Positions 10,393 to 22,928 are shown, counted from the first letter of the stretch. The stretch: DNA of 64,000 nucleotides from Nigrospora sphaerica (GCA_018287875.1 JAGVVL010000018.1:2100501-2164500), one strand, 5' to 3'. Notes: a model not told the origin generated them from the letters alone. Numbers and translations: made by a program.

Positions 10393-13300
10393 AATGATGC
10401 GCCAGTGTTGCAGCGTGTACCTTGCAGCTCGCTTCCTAACCCACCTCAGCGGCTGCGCTCCACCCAGCCCAGCCGGCCAGCTAGCCAGAGGCCCCGTCTG
10501 CCTATAATATAGGATCCATTGGTATGGGACGGATGGCTGAAATCCATGTACCGTACCATCCATCCGCCTGAGCTCGGGCCTCGCCGCCGACCAGCGCAGA
10601 GGCGGAAGAAAGGGTGGGAATCCGCTCTCTCCGCTGCTGCGCTGCCAACACACATCGACGACAGCGGCCCGCAGGAGAGCATATGGCAGGATGGATCCAT
10701 GGGGGGCCGGGGCTTCGGCTCAGCCGACGACAGCTCAACCACCTTCACCTGTCGCCGTCACCTCCCCGCGGCCCGCGCGTCCTCTTCTAATTTAGAGCCG
10801 GTAGGGTTCGATGGTCGAAGCCGCAGGCACCAAGCCGTGCCATGGTTGCCTGCTGTTCAGTGCTGCGGGGGTCTATGATGATGATGATGAATGAATGCCA
10901 TGCCACACGCCTGTCTCTGCCCCCGAGGCTCGACTCACTACCGGCCATGCTGGCTCACGCCTTCGTCCGTGACCACGGCGGTATTATGTAGCTATCGACG
11001 ACGGCGTGGCCCCTTTCAGGACCCGCCATCTGAATGACCCCGAGCCTATTGACAGCTGACAGTCCTACGGGTCGTGTGCCTTTCCTCTCTGGCCTGGCAA
11101 CCACAATTAGGGGGCCCCCCGAATACGTGCCTGTCTCTAGATTAGAGACCGGCTCGCTCCCGGCACACGAACGGAGGGCACAGCCGGTGCGACTGCATTG
11201 ACCATTAATCTCTCCGCGTGCGATCCTTGGGGCCACGGGAAAATCGTCACAGGCCCCCCTGCCCGCATTGGAGTGGGGAGAAAACGCCACCGTCGGTCTC
11301 CCTGGTCTGGCACGTCGTCATTTGGGGCTTCAAGGCCACTTTCCACCCTCGTGGAAGACTCTCAAGCGAGGCATCTTTCGCCATGGCAACCATCAACTGC
11401 TAAACGGTGTCCCGCCGCTGGAAGCCCGTCTGTCACAGGGTGAGTAGCTAACTGCTCGTCATCGTTTCCGGTCCCTTTCGGCCACCGGAGCGACATGATC
11501 CAGGATTCGGCGCCCGATTTCACATGCCTAGATGCGCCACCTAATCAATGCAGGAAGACTTGGTTTCCTAGCATACAGCAGGCTCTGGGCAAGCTGTGTA
11601 ATAGCGGGGTTGCCAAAAGAGCCTGATATCAGACAGGCATTTCGCTGTACCCTCGCCGAGTAGGGGTCCTTGGACCCTTACAAGCTCGGCTCAGCATAGC
11701 CGTTCGGACCCGCGTTCCTTGCAAAGCGGTGTTTGTAGCATTAACGGCGATGTAGATTCTCGTCGAAAGACATGACGCCTTCATGACCCTGGAAAACACG
11801 GGGCCCATGCAACGGAGGACTCGGTCAGAGCATCTGGGCAGCACCAACAGCTGCAGCACAAGCAAGTCTGAGACAAAGTTAAGATTCGACTTAAACCCTA
11901 TTAATAGTGTCAGGATAGCCGAGTACGACGATTTATACAGTATAGTAGAGGCGGCGCAACCTGAGGAACCCTGGGCTTGTATACCCACCTACGTATTCTG
12001 GCTCTCCGGCGGCTTAGGCGCGTCCGGCATGGCTGTCAAACTTTCCAAGACGCGTCTCTGCCGGTGTCCCGTGGGTCCAGCTGCGGGACATGCTTGTCCA
12101 CCAGTGAGTGCCCAGCCCAGCTCAGCCCAGAGAAGCCGGGAGGGCAGAAGGCAAAGGCGCTTGCAAAGCCTCGTGACGAAATAGGTCGGGTTTCTTGTTG
12201 TCACTGGCTTCGTCCCATGTCAGATCTCTTGGCCAGCTCAGAGTTGTTGGCTAGCGAGTAGGGCGTACGTATGGAGTACGGGGCGCAAGGCAACAGTAGC
12301 TGGGCGCGGCGGCGCATCCTAGCTGCCCAGGTAGCTTACCGACACATGCTTCACTTTGCCATGGCCTTGTTTTCCTCTGCAAATTGGCGGAGGGCCCCAA
12401 CTTTGGTGCCCATTCAGCTAAACTGCCCAAAGATCCACCTGGCTGAGGACGAGGCGGGTGAGGCGCTCACTAGCTGGTTGGGTCACGTAAGCCCTCGGCC
12501 CTCCCTCCCATCCAGGCATCAGCCGTAACGTGGTAACAGTAGATGCCGGGACAAGAAGAAGAAGGAGAGGCGAGAACGGCCGGCGTATGCAATCGTCGGC
12601 GAGCCATGGGGACCGCCGAGCCTACACGGGCAGCCATGTATGCTGGTCGCCAACCCGGATCCCTTATGAAGCCCCGATTCCCCGGATCCCCCGCCGTCAC
12701 GCAGAGCTGACCTCGGAGCCTGGCTGATCAACCCGTGCTGCCATGATCGTCCCTTAGGAGCAGGGGCCTAGACCATGGTTCCCGGGACGTCCGGGAGGCC
12801 CCGTACGCTATGGGGCACGTATTATCTATCTGGGGCTGGAGACGGCCCCAAGATTCCCGCGTCTGCCGCGGATAAGCCCCCTTCCCCGAGTGGCCGAAGC
12901 AGGCGTCGGGCGTCTACCCAACCCCCAGACTGGTAGTCGACGAAGACGGGCTTCGCGGCTTTTCACCGGGGCCCGACGTTCCCATTGCTCGTGGCAACCG
13001 GGGATAACCATTCATTAGTAGACAGCAGGAGTCACGGGTAGACACCAGGACACACAGCAAAGCGCGCAGCGTAGGAGTAATGAAGTTAGCTCGGGCGGGT
13101 GGTGAACGGAGCCGAAGTGGGATTTCCGATCTGGCTTCAACTTTACGATTGCCCATATCAGCTAAGTGTTCTCAGACCAAGGCCGGACGGGGCGGAGAAA
13201 CTGATTAAAGGTTCCACGATGGGGCGGCCGAACCGGCTTCGGGAATAGTAAGCCCGTGTCAGAAGTAGTAAAACAACCTTGATGTGTACATCTTACGTAG

Positions 13301-14114
13301 TAAATCATTGGGGTACGTATGCACGCGTCTACTATGGATACCCCAGGGCTGAGAGTAGCACCGGACGTCGTGTCGCAAATACCTGTCTGACTTGGTGTCA
13401 GGTATTTTGGGGAGTGAAGTAGCTTCGAAGAGCTGAGCTGTACCGCCCGAGACGAGCGAATCGAATGTTCAAACTACCCTACTTAAGAGTGAGTGGGTGT
13501 CGCTCTATACAATACGCAGTAGAAGCCCGTAAAGGTTTGTTCCGTGGGATCGGGAATGCGACGATTGCTGTCTGGGGGTGGGTAGGGCTGCAGGGCTTCT
13601 CCAGGAGGAGCCTGTCAAAAGGTATTGACCATTCGGCGTCTTCCAGCTAGTCACTTTCTTTTTTCGTGGGGTGAAACTCCATCATTGTCCAATCGTTGTA
13701 GATCAGATTGATTGTCCCATGTGAGATATCCACGAACAGTCCTGGCCGGCCCGTTTCTTTCGCCCTCACGGGCTGAGAGAGTCCCTGCTCGTATCCTCCC
13801 CCTACAATAGGTCTGCTGAACTTGGGGCGAGTCGCTCGCGGGAACAAAGACTCTCGCCCGCCTCGGCCACACCAAATAATGGTGAGCACAACTTATCCAG
13901 CCTCATCAGACTGGAACCGCCGGGCGGTACGCCATGTACCCTCCATGTAACCAAAGGCAAAGCAGATCGTTGGATCGCCGGCAATCCCCCCGGCGGGCCT
14001 GCCGAGTCCGTACATCAAAGACGGCATAGTGCCCATCATGTTGTCTCTGATTCTCTGTCGGCGCCCAGAACTGTCTCACCTTTCCCGTGGAGTGAAAACT
14101 CGGAGGGGTATTAC

Positions 14115-14210
14115 CAGCAGACGTGTTTACAAACAGACGTATTTACCAACAGACGTGTTTACTAACAGATGTGTTTACCAACAGACGTATTGACCAACAG
14201 ACGCGAAAGT
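14115..14210. repeat. Degenerate 16-nt tandem repeat, about six copies
   Basis: The unit is close to AACAGACGTGTTTACC. Copies differ at one to three positions, with T/C and G/A differences predominating, and the last copy decays into GACGCGAAAG. It lies in non-coding DNA about 700 bases from the 3' end of the cupin gene. Confidence 0.85.
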
Positions 14211-14889
14211 AAACAAACACGTCGATGACGCTATCACATCCTGTGCCAGGGGCCTCACTTTGGGCGCGCGATTCCAAATTGTCGGTTTCAAGGCGGGATC
14301 CACCTCAAGCGGCCGCCGTCATTGCTGTACAGAATAGTGGAAGAAGCCGAGAGCCTAATAAAAGAAGCCTGGGATTCTACCGTAGCCTTCAATTCTTACC
14401 CTAGCAGCGCAGGGCTCCCGGCTCTCGTACCCACGGGGGCGGGTCGCCTGAAGGGAGCGGCCAGGACCGTCAGCCGGGCCTCTCTGGTTTGCGACACGCC
14501 GATTGCCTCACCTATCACAAGGCCTCAACCCCGTTTTCCTGGCTGCCCCCTTGTGTTGATCACGCATAGGAGGGACAGAGGAAGCACGGCCAACGAACGA
14601 GTTTGCGGTGTGCTGAATACGGCTGCACTAGGCCTTTCTCCAGCAGGGGGCGGCCTACCCGACCGGTCGGTACACCACACAACTCGGCAAACTCGCAATG
14701 TTCAACATGGCATTGACTGACACGGACGGGGTGCCAAGGTCCAATATAAAACCTCCCCCGGACGCCCTCGAGCGATCAGCCATGTAGCACATCGCCAAAA
14801 TTGATAGATCAACATAGCGTCTCCGGTTAGATGGGGTTTGGACCTTGCTTTCCAAGCCCTCAGGAAGGTATTTCACATGTCGTGCCTCG

Positions 14890-15498
14890 TTATGCGCCTC
14901 GGGGTTGCCAACCCGGCGCCGCAAGCTCGAAACCGCTCTCCACAAAGCCGGGCGCAACTGGTGAGGGTTATTCGATGGCCAAATCGATACGGAATAGGGC
15001 GTTCCACGGGCAGAAGTGCTTACCGGTCGTCCCCACAAGAGTCCAGTCGCCGAGGCTTTGGGCGTGCTGCCATTCCATCTTCTGGATGACCACCTGGGGT
15101 CGTTCGCCGTTGAAGATATTGGGGCCCAAGATGGCCTCCCGCACAGGGTTTCCATCGTCGTTCGATGTTGACAGCGTCAAGGGCGCACCGGCATAGTAAT
15201 GCCAGATTTCGACAGCATCGACGCGGTGCCAGTATGAGGGGCCATCGACCCCCTCGAGCAGGTAGTAGATGGCCGTACTGACGGAACGGTTTCCCACCTT
15301 GGTGGCGTCCTCGAAGGTCTGGGCATAGAAGCCTTTCTCTACATTGGCGGTGAGGTTCAGCTTCGCGATGACTTCTTGTGCCGTGTGCTTGCCGCGAATA
15401 CCGTGGCCGAGGTCGGGCAAGTTCGCCGTCTCGCAGAAACGGGCCGACACGGCCAGTGATAGAAGTACCCAGGACCGGGATATCGACATGGCTCCCAA
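14890..15498 (-). CDS. Cupin-fold protein of the DUF985 (Cupin_5) type
   Basis: Exon 15498-15024 is joined to a short terminal exon, 14957-14890, across a 66-nt intron (GTAAGC donor, CACCAG acceptor), giving 180 aa. Without the splice the frame runs into unrelated sequence; with it the protein regains the family ending LVGTTVAPGFVESGFEL and GW. Other family marks are AQEVIAKLNL, STAIYYLLEG, SYWHRVDAVEIWHYYAG, EAILGPNIFNGERPQVVI and WQHAQSLGDW. The family has an RmlC-like beta barrel and unknown substrates; the HR, E and H residues sit where cupins bind metal. The first 25 residues (SWVLLSLAVSARFCETA) resemble a weak signal peptide, which is unusual for this family. A second Met lies at 15489. 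Confidence 0.85.
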
Positions 15499-17344
15499 CA
15501 GAGTGTTCCCAAATCAAAGCGTGGCGGTATGAGATATTGAGATGTCCGAATCTTCCCAGAGCGGTGTGGGCGAGTTGGATGACAACGAGAGCGGCTAAAT
15601 CCAAACAAGCCGTAAGCAAGCAACTGCCGGAATGCCGAGGACTGTAAGCTTCGTATAGCTTTGAGAACCTGAGCTCCCAATAGATAAGAGCCACATGATT
15701 ACCTCATCATCACGCAATTCAATGTGTCCTTTTCGTCACTTCGTTTGGGGCATCAGATAGCTCAAGTTGAGTAAGATATTCCTTCTTAGCTAATAAAACG
15801 CCACGGACATGCCGCTTAAGGCTTTACTCGGGTTTCAAGGTTCTAGATGAAGGGTAACCGATCTATTCAGCGCATCCTGGGGGCGGAGAGCCTGTCGAAA
15901 TCGCCTGAAATCTCAAATGTCTCCTTTAGATGATTTCCGTTAGGTCCATGACGGCCGTCGCTCTTCAGTAGGTTGAATTCCAGAATGACTCTGCCCCTGC
16001 CCAACACCACTGGGTGCCCAACCAGCTGCGGTAGAAATAGCCTATGTATATCAAAATATCAGCCTAGTTGAGAAACCCAAAAGTCAAGGGAGGTAATGGT
16101 GGAATCGGAAAGGCCAGCCGAGTGTGAATCAAGCGGGTATAGTATCTCGTAACCTCTCGTACTTCGACAATTCGACGTTTCAACCGACCCAGAGGAACTA
16201 TCAGGAGTAGAAGAGCAGTTGAGGCAAATGCCTTCGCCCCTCAAATACAAAATGTCATTTGATGATATTCCTCTACCTATCATTTATGCTTTGAGGACAA
16301 TGGTGCCAACAAAAACGAAAGAATCAAGTCATGATGGTGAGCATCGGCTTCTTCATGCACTTATATATGACGCTTTACTAAGGGGAATGCGAAATGCAAC
16401 ATCCAGTCCCAGCTAGTGCATATGTGGTTGTCAGTAAAGGAAGGAGTCCGGCATTGTCGTTTCCTCATGATTGTCGATGCTTGGGAGAAAACAGACCTTG
16501 CGCCTGCCACAATAGAGGCTAAACTTTTGCCACCTCATCTTGCAAGATATAATTCGGGGCATGCCACGCGCCTGTTAGGATAGGTACCTTTTCTGAACAA
16601 AGCCTTCAGTCTGGCGTCCTGCATCCTTCCTTTGGTACAATTCGATGTGACTGGCAAGGAAGTCGACGTAAACACTAAGCTTCATGTAGAAGAAGGAACG
16701 AACAGAACTCGGAAAGCGCGGACACGCCCACACATAGCACGGTCCACCCAAGACCAGGTAGCCCGTCGGTCCCCATACGAGGCCATCTTTGTGAATTCCA
16801 GCCTCCCGTCTAGGGCCTCGGTGTTCAAGAGTCACAGCGACACATATCCCATCAGCCCGGCTTTTTTTTGGATTTCAGTGTAGGGACTTTCTTGGGAATG
16901 ATCCTACAGAGTTAAGGCATTGGTTTCTTTGAACTGCTCAAGCGCAGCGTACTTCTTTCATCTGCCCAAGCGATTTCCACTCCGTTGGCCACAGCTTCTG
17001 ATGAGATACCGGTAACTCGCCAGCCAGTCTTCATCATCGATCGAGGTAGTACCAGACCACACATTGCGGTCTGTAAATGAGGAAGAGGGCGGCAAGGGAA
17101 AACTAGAGGCTGCCCATTGCCTTTGCAGATTGCGCTCTGAACCAAGACGGTACGTCCTGACTGTGACAACCCTTGAAATGGGTGAACAGGATGGGGTAGC
17201 ATAAGCCCCCCCTTTCCTTTCTTTGCATTGGATTAGACTAACGACTGGAGATGATAGTGCTTTGAGCCCTTGGTTCCACCATTCGACATCCAGCCAAACG
17301 CTACCGTTAAGAGAAGATAATACTGGCACTCAGAGAGCGACGGC
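15499..17344. other. Intergenic region
   Basis: This lies between the 5' end of the cupin gene (-) and the start of a hypothetical gene (+), so it probably holds both promoters. It reads as more AT-rich than its surroundings. Short frames such as 16059-16283 (-) and 16632-16883 (+) have no recognisable motif. Confidence 0.45.
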
Positions 17345-19600
17345 ATGGCTCATCTACATCCTGAATCCGACCATTTTAGGGGCTCTCGGAGGCGTGGCTT
17401 CACGTTACAATCTCTCCCGAGCAGCGACAGCACAGCCCACGATTCAAGTGAGGATTGCACGTCGGCGTCACCAGATCCATTCCACACTGTGAAAAACCCA
17501 CACGCAAGCTCCGAAGCGGGAGTGAGGCGAGAAAAGAGCGAGGCATTGCTGAACAACGACTGGAGACACAATCGCCGCCCCAGAGCCGAGACTGAGGCAC
17601 CGCCCCTAGACCCCGACCTCCGCAGAGCCAGCCGCTCACTCAGACAGCAACCACATATTGAGAGTGATGTTTTGACTTGTGCAAGAATCAAGGCTACACC
17701 GGTGGATCCAGAAATGATCAACTCGACCCCGGCGATCGGAACGCTGCGGGGGTTACCTGACAGAGACGAGGACGAGGAAGAAACACCGATTCGACTTTCT
17801 CTGGACTCATTTGAGACGAATAGGTACGAAGCCAGTTCGCATACAAGGCGTATCGATGACGCTGGAAACTTTGATGAGGTCCCGAATCCAGAACTCTTTG
17901 CGTCATTTGCTGTCAAACCATTTGATGGTATTCAACAGGACATCAGCGACTCCTCCTTCTCGTGTCTGTTGCACAGAAACTCCGAAGTGAAGAAGTTCAA
18001 GGCACGAGACTGGAATACATTCGACGAAGAGGAATGGGTAATATTATCGAATGCCGTTGCCAAAAACCAATTTCGTCTCCTTTCTGCACTTCAACGCAAA
18101 GACCGGCCCAAGGACAAGAGGATCACGAGTCCAGCCGTTCGATCCGAGCCGCTTGTCGAGGAAAAGCGGACCGACACTGAAACACTTGCAAGCGAACGAG
18201 CCGAGGATGACGCTCGCTACAAGGTTTGTATTCTCGACAAACTCAAGAACAAATCCAGCCCTAGAACGTCCAGCTTTGCGGCCACTCCTGACTTTCACAA
18301 CCGATTCAAAGCAGCCACCGAGAAACACCATGGAGGAACCCAGAGGCACAGCCCCCATGCCTCCACCAGCGAGACTGGAAGTACTACTGCTATGGATGCT
18401 GGGAAGGACTTCAAATGGAACCCGAATGCACCGGAATTTGCGACATATTCCCCGCCAAAGCCGGTGCCAGCCACAATCGCATGCTCTGATCCATCCAGGG
18501 CGAGGCCTCCTCTGATGGGAGCATTTGATCCTGCACCCATGCAGGGGGTTGTGAATCTCGCAACTATGCCAGGAGGTTTTGATCCTGCACCCATACCGGG
18601 AGGGTTTGATTCTGCCCTGATGATGGGAGGGTTTGATCCTCCCTCGATGATGGGAGGGTTTCATCCTGCACCGATGATGGGCGGGTTTGATTCTCAACTC
18701 CCAAGGGGGTGTTTGGAAGCCGGAAATGAGTACAGCCTGCCCGTAGCGGATCATGCGCAAAGGACTATCGCTGAGACATGTGCACGACTGCGGAACATGC
18801 TTGACCAGCTCGAAGTCACAGCCGCCAACCAAGCTGAAAGGGATCGGTATCTGAATTATCTTTCGAAGGTGCTGCTGCCGGGCGCTGCGCAGCAGATTCC
18901 TGGCCTGCAAACACTTTCCAGCACGCAATATCCCGTGGGCTTGCAGACCCGTCCCGCTGCTGATGGCGCGTCCCCCCAAGGTACCGCGATACCTATTATC
19001 AGCGCCAGCTCTCAGCCAGTTCCAGAATCAGGTGCCATGCCACTGCCGAGCTCCAGAGTATCTGTCAGCAATGGCGCTGGACCGTCTCTTTCCAGCGTTG
19101 GACCCATCCCGCCGTTTCACGCCGCGCCATTGCCTGCTTCTGCTGTCACAGGTCCGGGTCCTTGCCCTAACGGGCCCGTACCTACGTTCTCGTTTCTTAG
19201 CCACTCGAATCCCGTTGGTGAAATGCCGACATTACAGCCAAAAGGGTCACTGTCAGGCTTGCCCCAGCATAATGGGCAGCGCCAAAGCACCACCGTCCCG
19301 AGCCGCCGTGGCCGTGGGGCAGCATCGGATCCTGTTCCATGCCATCCTATATTCGGGCCTAAGCCGGTGGAGAAACCGAAGGGCCCGCCTCGTCCACACG
19401 ATCCGGTATGGAACAGACAGCAGCAGATGTACGAAGCGTGGCTTGAGTGGCAACGAAGCATCAACCCGACCAGACATTTGGAGGGCAAGATGCGCCAGAA
19501 CAAGCGAAATGAGAGGCGAACGGGGTCGAGGAGAAGTGAAACGGAGCGGGCCACAACAGCCGAGAATGTAAAGCCACCGGCTCAAGTGACGGTGTCATGA
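17345..19600 (+). CDS. Hypothetical disordered protein with 9-residue repeats
   Basis: A single uninterrupted frame encodes 751 aa. No known domain was recognised. The N-terminal half is rich in Ser, Asp, Glu and Arg and looks unstructured. Residues 392-454 (18518-18706) form seven tandem units of nine residues around GGFDPAPMM. A short, possibly helical stretch follows (about 470-515, ARLRNMLDQLEV). The rest is Pro/Ser-rich, ending in a basic tail with RQNKRNERRTGSRR that could be a nuclear localisation signal. The length of the open frame and the in-frame repeat argue that it is coding. Upstream exons cannot be excluded, and the start is simply the first Met of the frame. Confidence 0.6.
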   Translation: MAHLHPESDHFRGSRRRGFTLQSLPSSDSTAHDSSEDCTSASPDPFHTVKNPHASSEAGVRREKSEALLNNDWRHNRRPRAETEAPPLDPDLRRASRSLRQQPHIESDVLTCARIKATPVDPEMINSTPAIGTLRGLPDRDEDEEETPIRLSLDSFETNRYEASSHTRRIDDAGNFDEVPNPELFASFAVKPFDGIQQDISDSSFSCLLHRNSEVKKFKARDWNTFDEEEWVILSNAVAKNQFRLLSALQRKDRPKDKRITSPAVRSEPLVEEKRTDTETLASERAEDDARYKVCILDKLKNKSSPRTSSFAATPDFHNRFKAATEKHHGGTQRHSPHASTSETGSTTAMDAGKDFKWNPNAPEFATYSPPKPVPATIACSDPSRARPPLMGAFDPAPMQGVVNLATMPGGFDPAPIPGGFDSALMMGGFDPPSMMGGFHPAPMMGGFDSQLPRGCLEAGNEYSLPVADHAQRTIAETCARLRNMLDQLEVTAANQAERDRYLNYLSKVLLPGAAQQIPGLQTLSSTQYPVGLQTRPAADGASPQGTAIPIISASSQPVPESGAMPLPSSRVSVSNGAGPSLSSVGPIPPFHAAPLPASAVTGPGPCPNGPVPTFSFLSHSNPVGEMPTLQPKGSLSGLPQHNGQRQSTTVPSRRGRGAASDPVPCHPIFGPKPVEKPKGPPRPHDPVWNRQQQMYEAWLEWQRSINPTRHLEGKMRQNKRNERRTGSRRSETERATTAENVKPPAQVTVS
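18518..18706 (+). repeat. Seven-unit 27-nt coding tandem repeat
   Basis: Seven consecutive units of nine residues (GGFDPAPIP, GGFDSALMM, GGFDPPSMM, GGFHPAPMM and relatives) are encoded by 27-nt units. The second unit has diverged most. The central units match closely at the DNA level (GGAGGGTTTGATCCT), which suggests recent expansion. Confidence 0.85.
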
Positions 19601-20790
19601 ATACTTGCGTAGGAAGGATGGGACGCCACGGCGGGTTGCGAGAGCGGGCAGAGGGAACAAGAGGCGGATATTAGACTTACACATCATTTGAGCGCATGGC
19701 GACGAACCACGGCGACAGGCGAGCGATAAGGTCGCTTCAACTGCTCCAAGGCCGACCGTTTGTATGGCTTGTGTTGCTGGCTGAAGGGAGTGCTGCGATG
19801 ACATTCGACGGGGGCCAATGCATACCTCTTACATACTTTGCAACTGAGTTGTCTGCGGAAGAGTGGCACAGAGGACAAACATACTTGACAGCCCTGTGCT
19901 GGACTCGGAACGGATGATTGAATTACAAGTTTACATACCTCTCTGGGTTGTTTTGCTCTTAAAATTGTCTCCAGGACTAGGTCGCACGACAGAAGACAGT
20001 GTTAAGTCGAGTGAATGCGACATGTTCCGATGTTTCCGGACATAAACACCTGAGCCGGAGTAGACACAACGGCTTCAGGCGTGGGCGGCTTGAGATAATG
20101 GGATATACGCCCGTGTATGGAAACCGGGTATAGAAGGGGAAGGGAGTTGTGGAACAATGCACGTCCTACCGAGAGGTACCTAAAAAGGTACTTTAGGTTA
20201 GTATGTACCCAAGTACCTTCCTGCGGGCCATCCATCCTACCCGCGTCGCGTGGGGCTTCTTCAATTGACCCGTCCCGAATTCCAGTCACGAATCCATGCG
20301 CCGCGAATGCCGCCTGGAGGGTTTCCTTGCATTCCCAGCTTGCCAACTTGCCCTCCTGCCCATCACACCTGCGAGCCCACGACGGCGGGACTTGAAGGCT
20401 AGGCCGTTGCTCTCAGAGACTAGCCAGTACGGCGCAACTTCCCTGCGCAAATTGGGGCCTCGGCGGCGTCTGTGAGATTGGGATTCCACGGGACCTGGTG
20501 ATAGCCTCCATGAACACGACCTCTCTTGACGGCTTCGTTGTCTTGGACTCTGCGACTCCCGCATACCAAAGCTCTGCTGTTTGCGGTCGGCTCTTGGGAG
20601 TTCCTATATCGACACATTGGATACCCGCGTAAGACAGGTGTTCAAGACGGTTGCGGCGTCGCAGGTAAGAGAGTAGAACCGACTGCGTCTTGGCCAACAC
20701 CTGCGTCGCCTGGGCCGAATCCATCCCCACGACGGCTCTCATCCCACCCTCTACTACGGAGTCGATCGTTCCTCAGCTCGGCCGGGCACC
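19601..20790. other. Intergenic region upstream of Med1
   Basis: This lies between the hypothetical gene and the Med1 start, both on +. It contains a cluster of GGTACCT/AAGTACC-type short repeats at about 20170-20220. The frame open from 20526 into Med1 is a run-in, not a better start. No gene was seen. Confidence 0.5.
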
Positions 20791-22928
20791 ATGTCGACCC
20801 CTCTACGCCAGCCCTCGCAGCAGGGCCGGACGCCTTCGCAGATGGCTGGCGCTGCACCAACTCCTCCTGTATCGACACCCTTCTCCGCCTCGCAGGTCCA
20901 GACTGCCTTCTCACCCCCAACAGGCTCGCGCACATCGCCCCAGCAGTTCAAGAAATCCCCCGCGGCCTCGCACATTCTCAAGCAGCACACGGGAGAAAAC
21001 CACGCGTCGACCTCGACCATGAACTTCGACAGCCCCTCGGCGGCCGCCGCCATGGGTGCGCTCGGGATCGGCTCCAACATGGACCTGAACCTGGACAGCC
21101 TGAGTATGGGAGCCATGGGGCTGGGAGGTCGATCCGAGGAGGACGATCGGAAGCGGAGAACGAACTTGGTCATTGCCATTATCAAGGTGTGCTGAGAGCC
21201 CCCGAGAAGCACACGGCCTGTCTCCCCGTTCTCACCGCTGACCCGGCCCAGGCCGCCGCTAAAGGGAAAATCAGTAACGAGGGCTTGGAGCGCCTGGCTA
21301 AGACGACAGGGCTGGAATGCCTTTGGGAGGACAACCCCGACGGAGGCCCCCTCTCCAAGACCTTGGTCATAGCCGGCCACGGCCTCGCGCTCGACATCAT
21401 CATCACAAATCACGTTGTCCAGAACGTTACGCTCAACTACCCCGACTGCTCAGAAAGTGTGCAGAAGCATGTGTCCAAGGCCACCGACATCCTGTTGAGA
21501 GATCTCCAGCTCAGCCCAGGCCAGAGCCCCCTCACGAAGACCCTAGACAAGTTCCAGTTAAACCTCGAGCGTCTCCATGCCATGGACAAATGCAGCGTGC
21601 TCCCCTCACTGAACTGCTACGACGCCGTCGCCGGCATATACGAGAGCCTGCTCAAGATACATAACTGGGACGTGCAGAAACTGCGTGAAATGGACGGCAT
21701 CCCCGCCAAGCGCAAGACGGACGACGCGCTCCGCGTCGCGGCGCTGTGCACCAGGCACGGGTGTCCGCTGATGCATGCGCGCGGCAAGATTGGCCTGACT
21801 TTGGATTATTGGAAAGAGGGCCGACGTCTCCTGACCACGACGGTCGATTCGGAGCATGGCCAAACGTGGGGAATGCTCATTGAATGCGCGCCCAAGGCCG
21901 ACTTTGGCCTGGCCATGTACGCGCCGGTCCGCGTCTCGGAGCGTTGGATCTCGGACGCGGTGGAGAAGACGGAGCATCTGACGGAGGGCGACATGCTCCA
22001 GACGGATGGCCCGGTACTCGATTGGCAAGAGCCGGGGCAGAGTTTCCTGCCGCCCACCGACGAGACCAAGACGGAGCCGGGCGTCGAGGGCGGGGCTTCG
22101 GCCATGGGCAACGCCCTCCGGACGCCCGATGTCATCTTCACGGCAACCCTCGACCCCCCCGTCATCATGCCTCTGGCTGCCGCCGGGCGGATCCATACCA
22201 TGGCCGTGCTGCCGATGCAAGAGTCACATGTCACTTTCGATGCGCTTGTCTTTCCCGTTGCGCCTCACACGTCTTACGACCCCAGCGAGCCCCGGGTGAT
22301 TGAGCGCCTCCAGGCCGTGACGAGTGGGCCGGCGCCGCCAGGAGAGGAGGCAAAGATGCTCAAACGGCACAAGAACACACTCCACATCAACCGGCCGGTA
22401 TACGGTCAAGTTCTGACCAAGGTGCCCATGTCGCACCCGCGCCAGTTGGTCGACATGATGCCGCTGCTCCGACAGTACGCGTTCCTGTCCACGTTGCTGG
22501 CCAAAAGCTTCAAGCCCAAACCCCATTTTCCCGATGTCGCCGAGGGGAAACAGGAACCGACCTTTGCGACGTCGGCCAAGGAGGACTTTTCCCGGTTCAT
22601 GTCGGGATCCGGGGGCAACGCCACGGGAGCGGATGTACCCAGCGACGCGGCGGCCGGGGCACCGGTTCTGGCAATAGACATGACGCTGACAGCCCACCCG
22701 GTCCCGCGGCTCGAGATCATCTTCCCGCTCAAGTCGCGAACCGCGAACATCACGATTGAGATTCGACCCGGGGGCACGGTGCATATCGTGTCGGAAAACG
22801 TGCTCGCCTCGGACGGGGATAGCGACGGCAAGCCGCCGAGGTTTACCAGAGAGCAGTTGGCGTCCATGCTGGAGTTGACGGAGGATATTGGCATATGGAT
22901 CGAGCACCTGAAGAAGAAGCTGGATTGA
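20791..22928 (+). CDS. Mediator of RNA polymerase II transcription subunit 1 (Med1)
   Basis: Exons 20791-21186 and 21252-22928 encode 690 aa. The 65-nt intron has a GTGTGC donor, a GCTGACC branch site and a CCCAG acceptor, and joins in phase 0 (AIIK-AAAKGKIS). Med1 is in the middle module of Mediator, which bridges activators and RNA polymerase II in the nucleus. The N-terminal 110 residues are Pro/Ser/Gln-rich. The conserved region follows: NEGLERLAKTTGLECLWE, LVIAGHGLALDIIITNHVV, KFQLNLERLHAMDKCSVLP, GRIHTMAVLPM, TEDIGIWIEHLKKKL at the end. The start was chosen at MSTPLRQPSQQ because fungal Med1 proteins begin with this kind of short polar leader. The frame that stays open upstream to 20526 is in a different phase from exon 1. 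Confidence 0.88.

Larger units (their letters stand above)
7418..14889. other. Long non-coding stretch upstream of the Wee1 gene
   Basis: About 7.5 kb holds no recognisable gene. The first kilobase or two is probably the Wee1 promoter and 5' UTR and includes a CT-rich tract (about 8445-8505). CCATCCCGTCCGTCC repeats lie near 9215-9265. Two copies of a ~37-41-nt repeat lie at 10226-10311, an inverted repeat at 10335-10392, and a degenerate 16-nt repeat at 14115-14210. The open frames (for example 8156-8740 and 14322-14720) have low-complexity or unfamiliar translations and no splice support. Confidence 0.5.
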
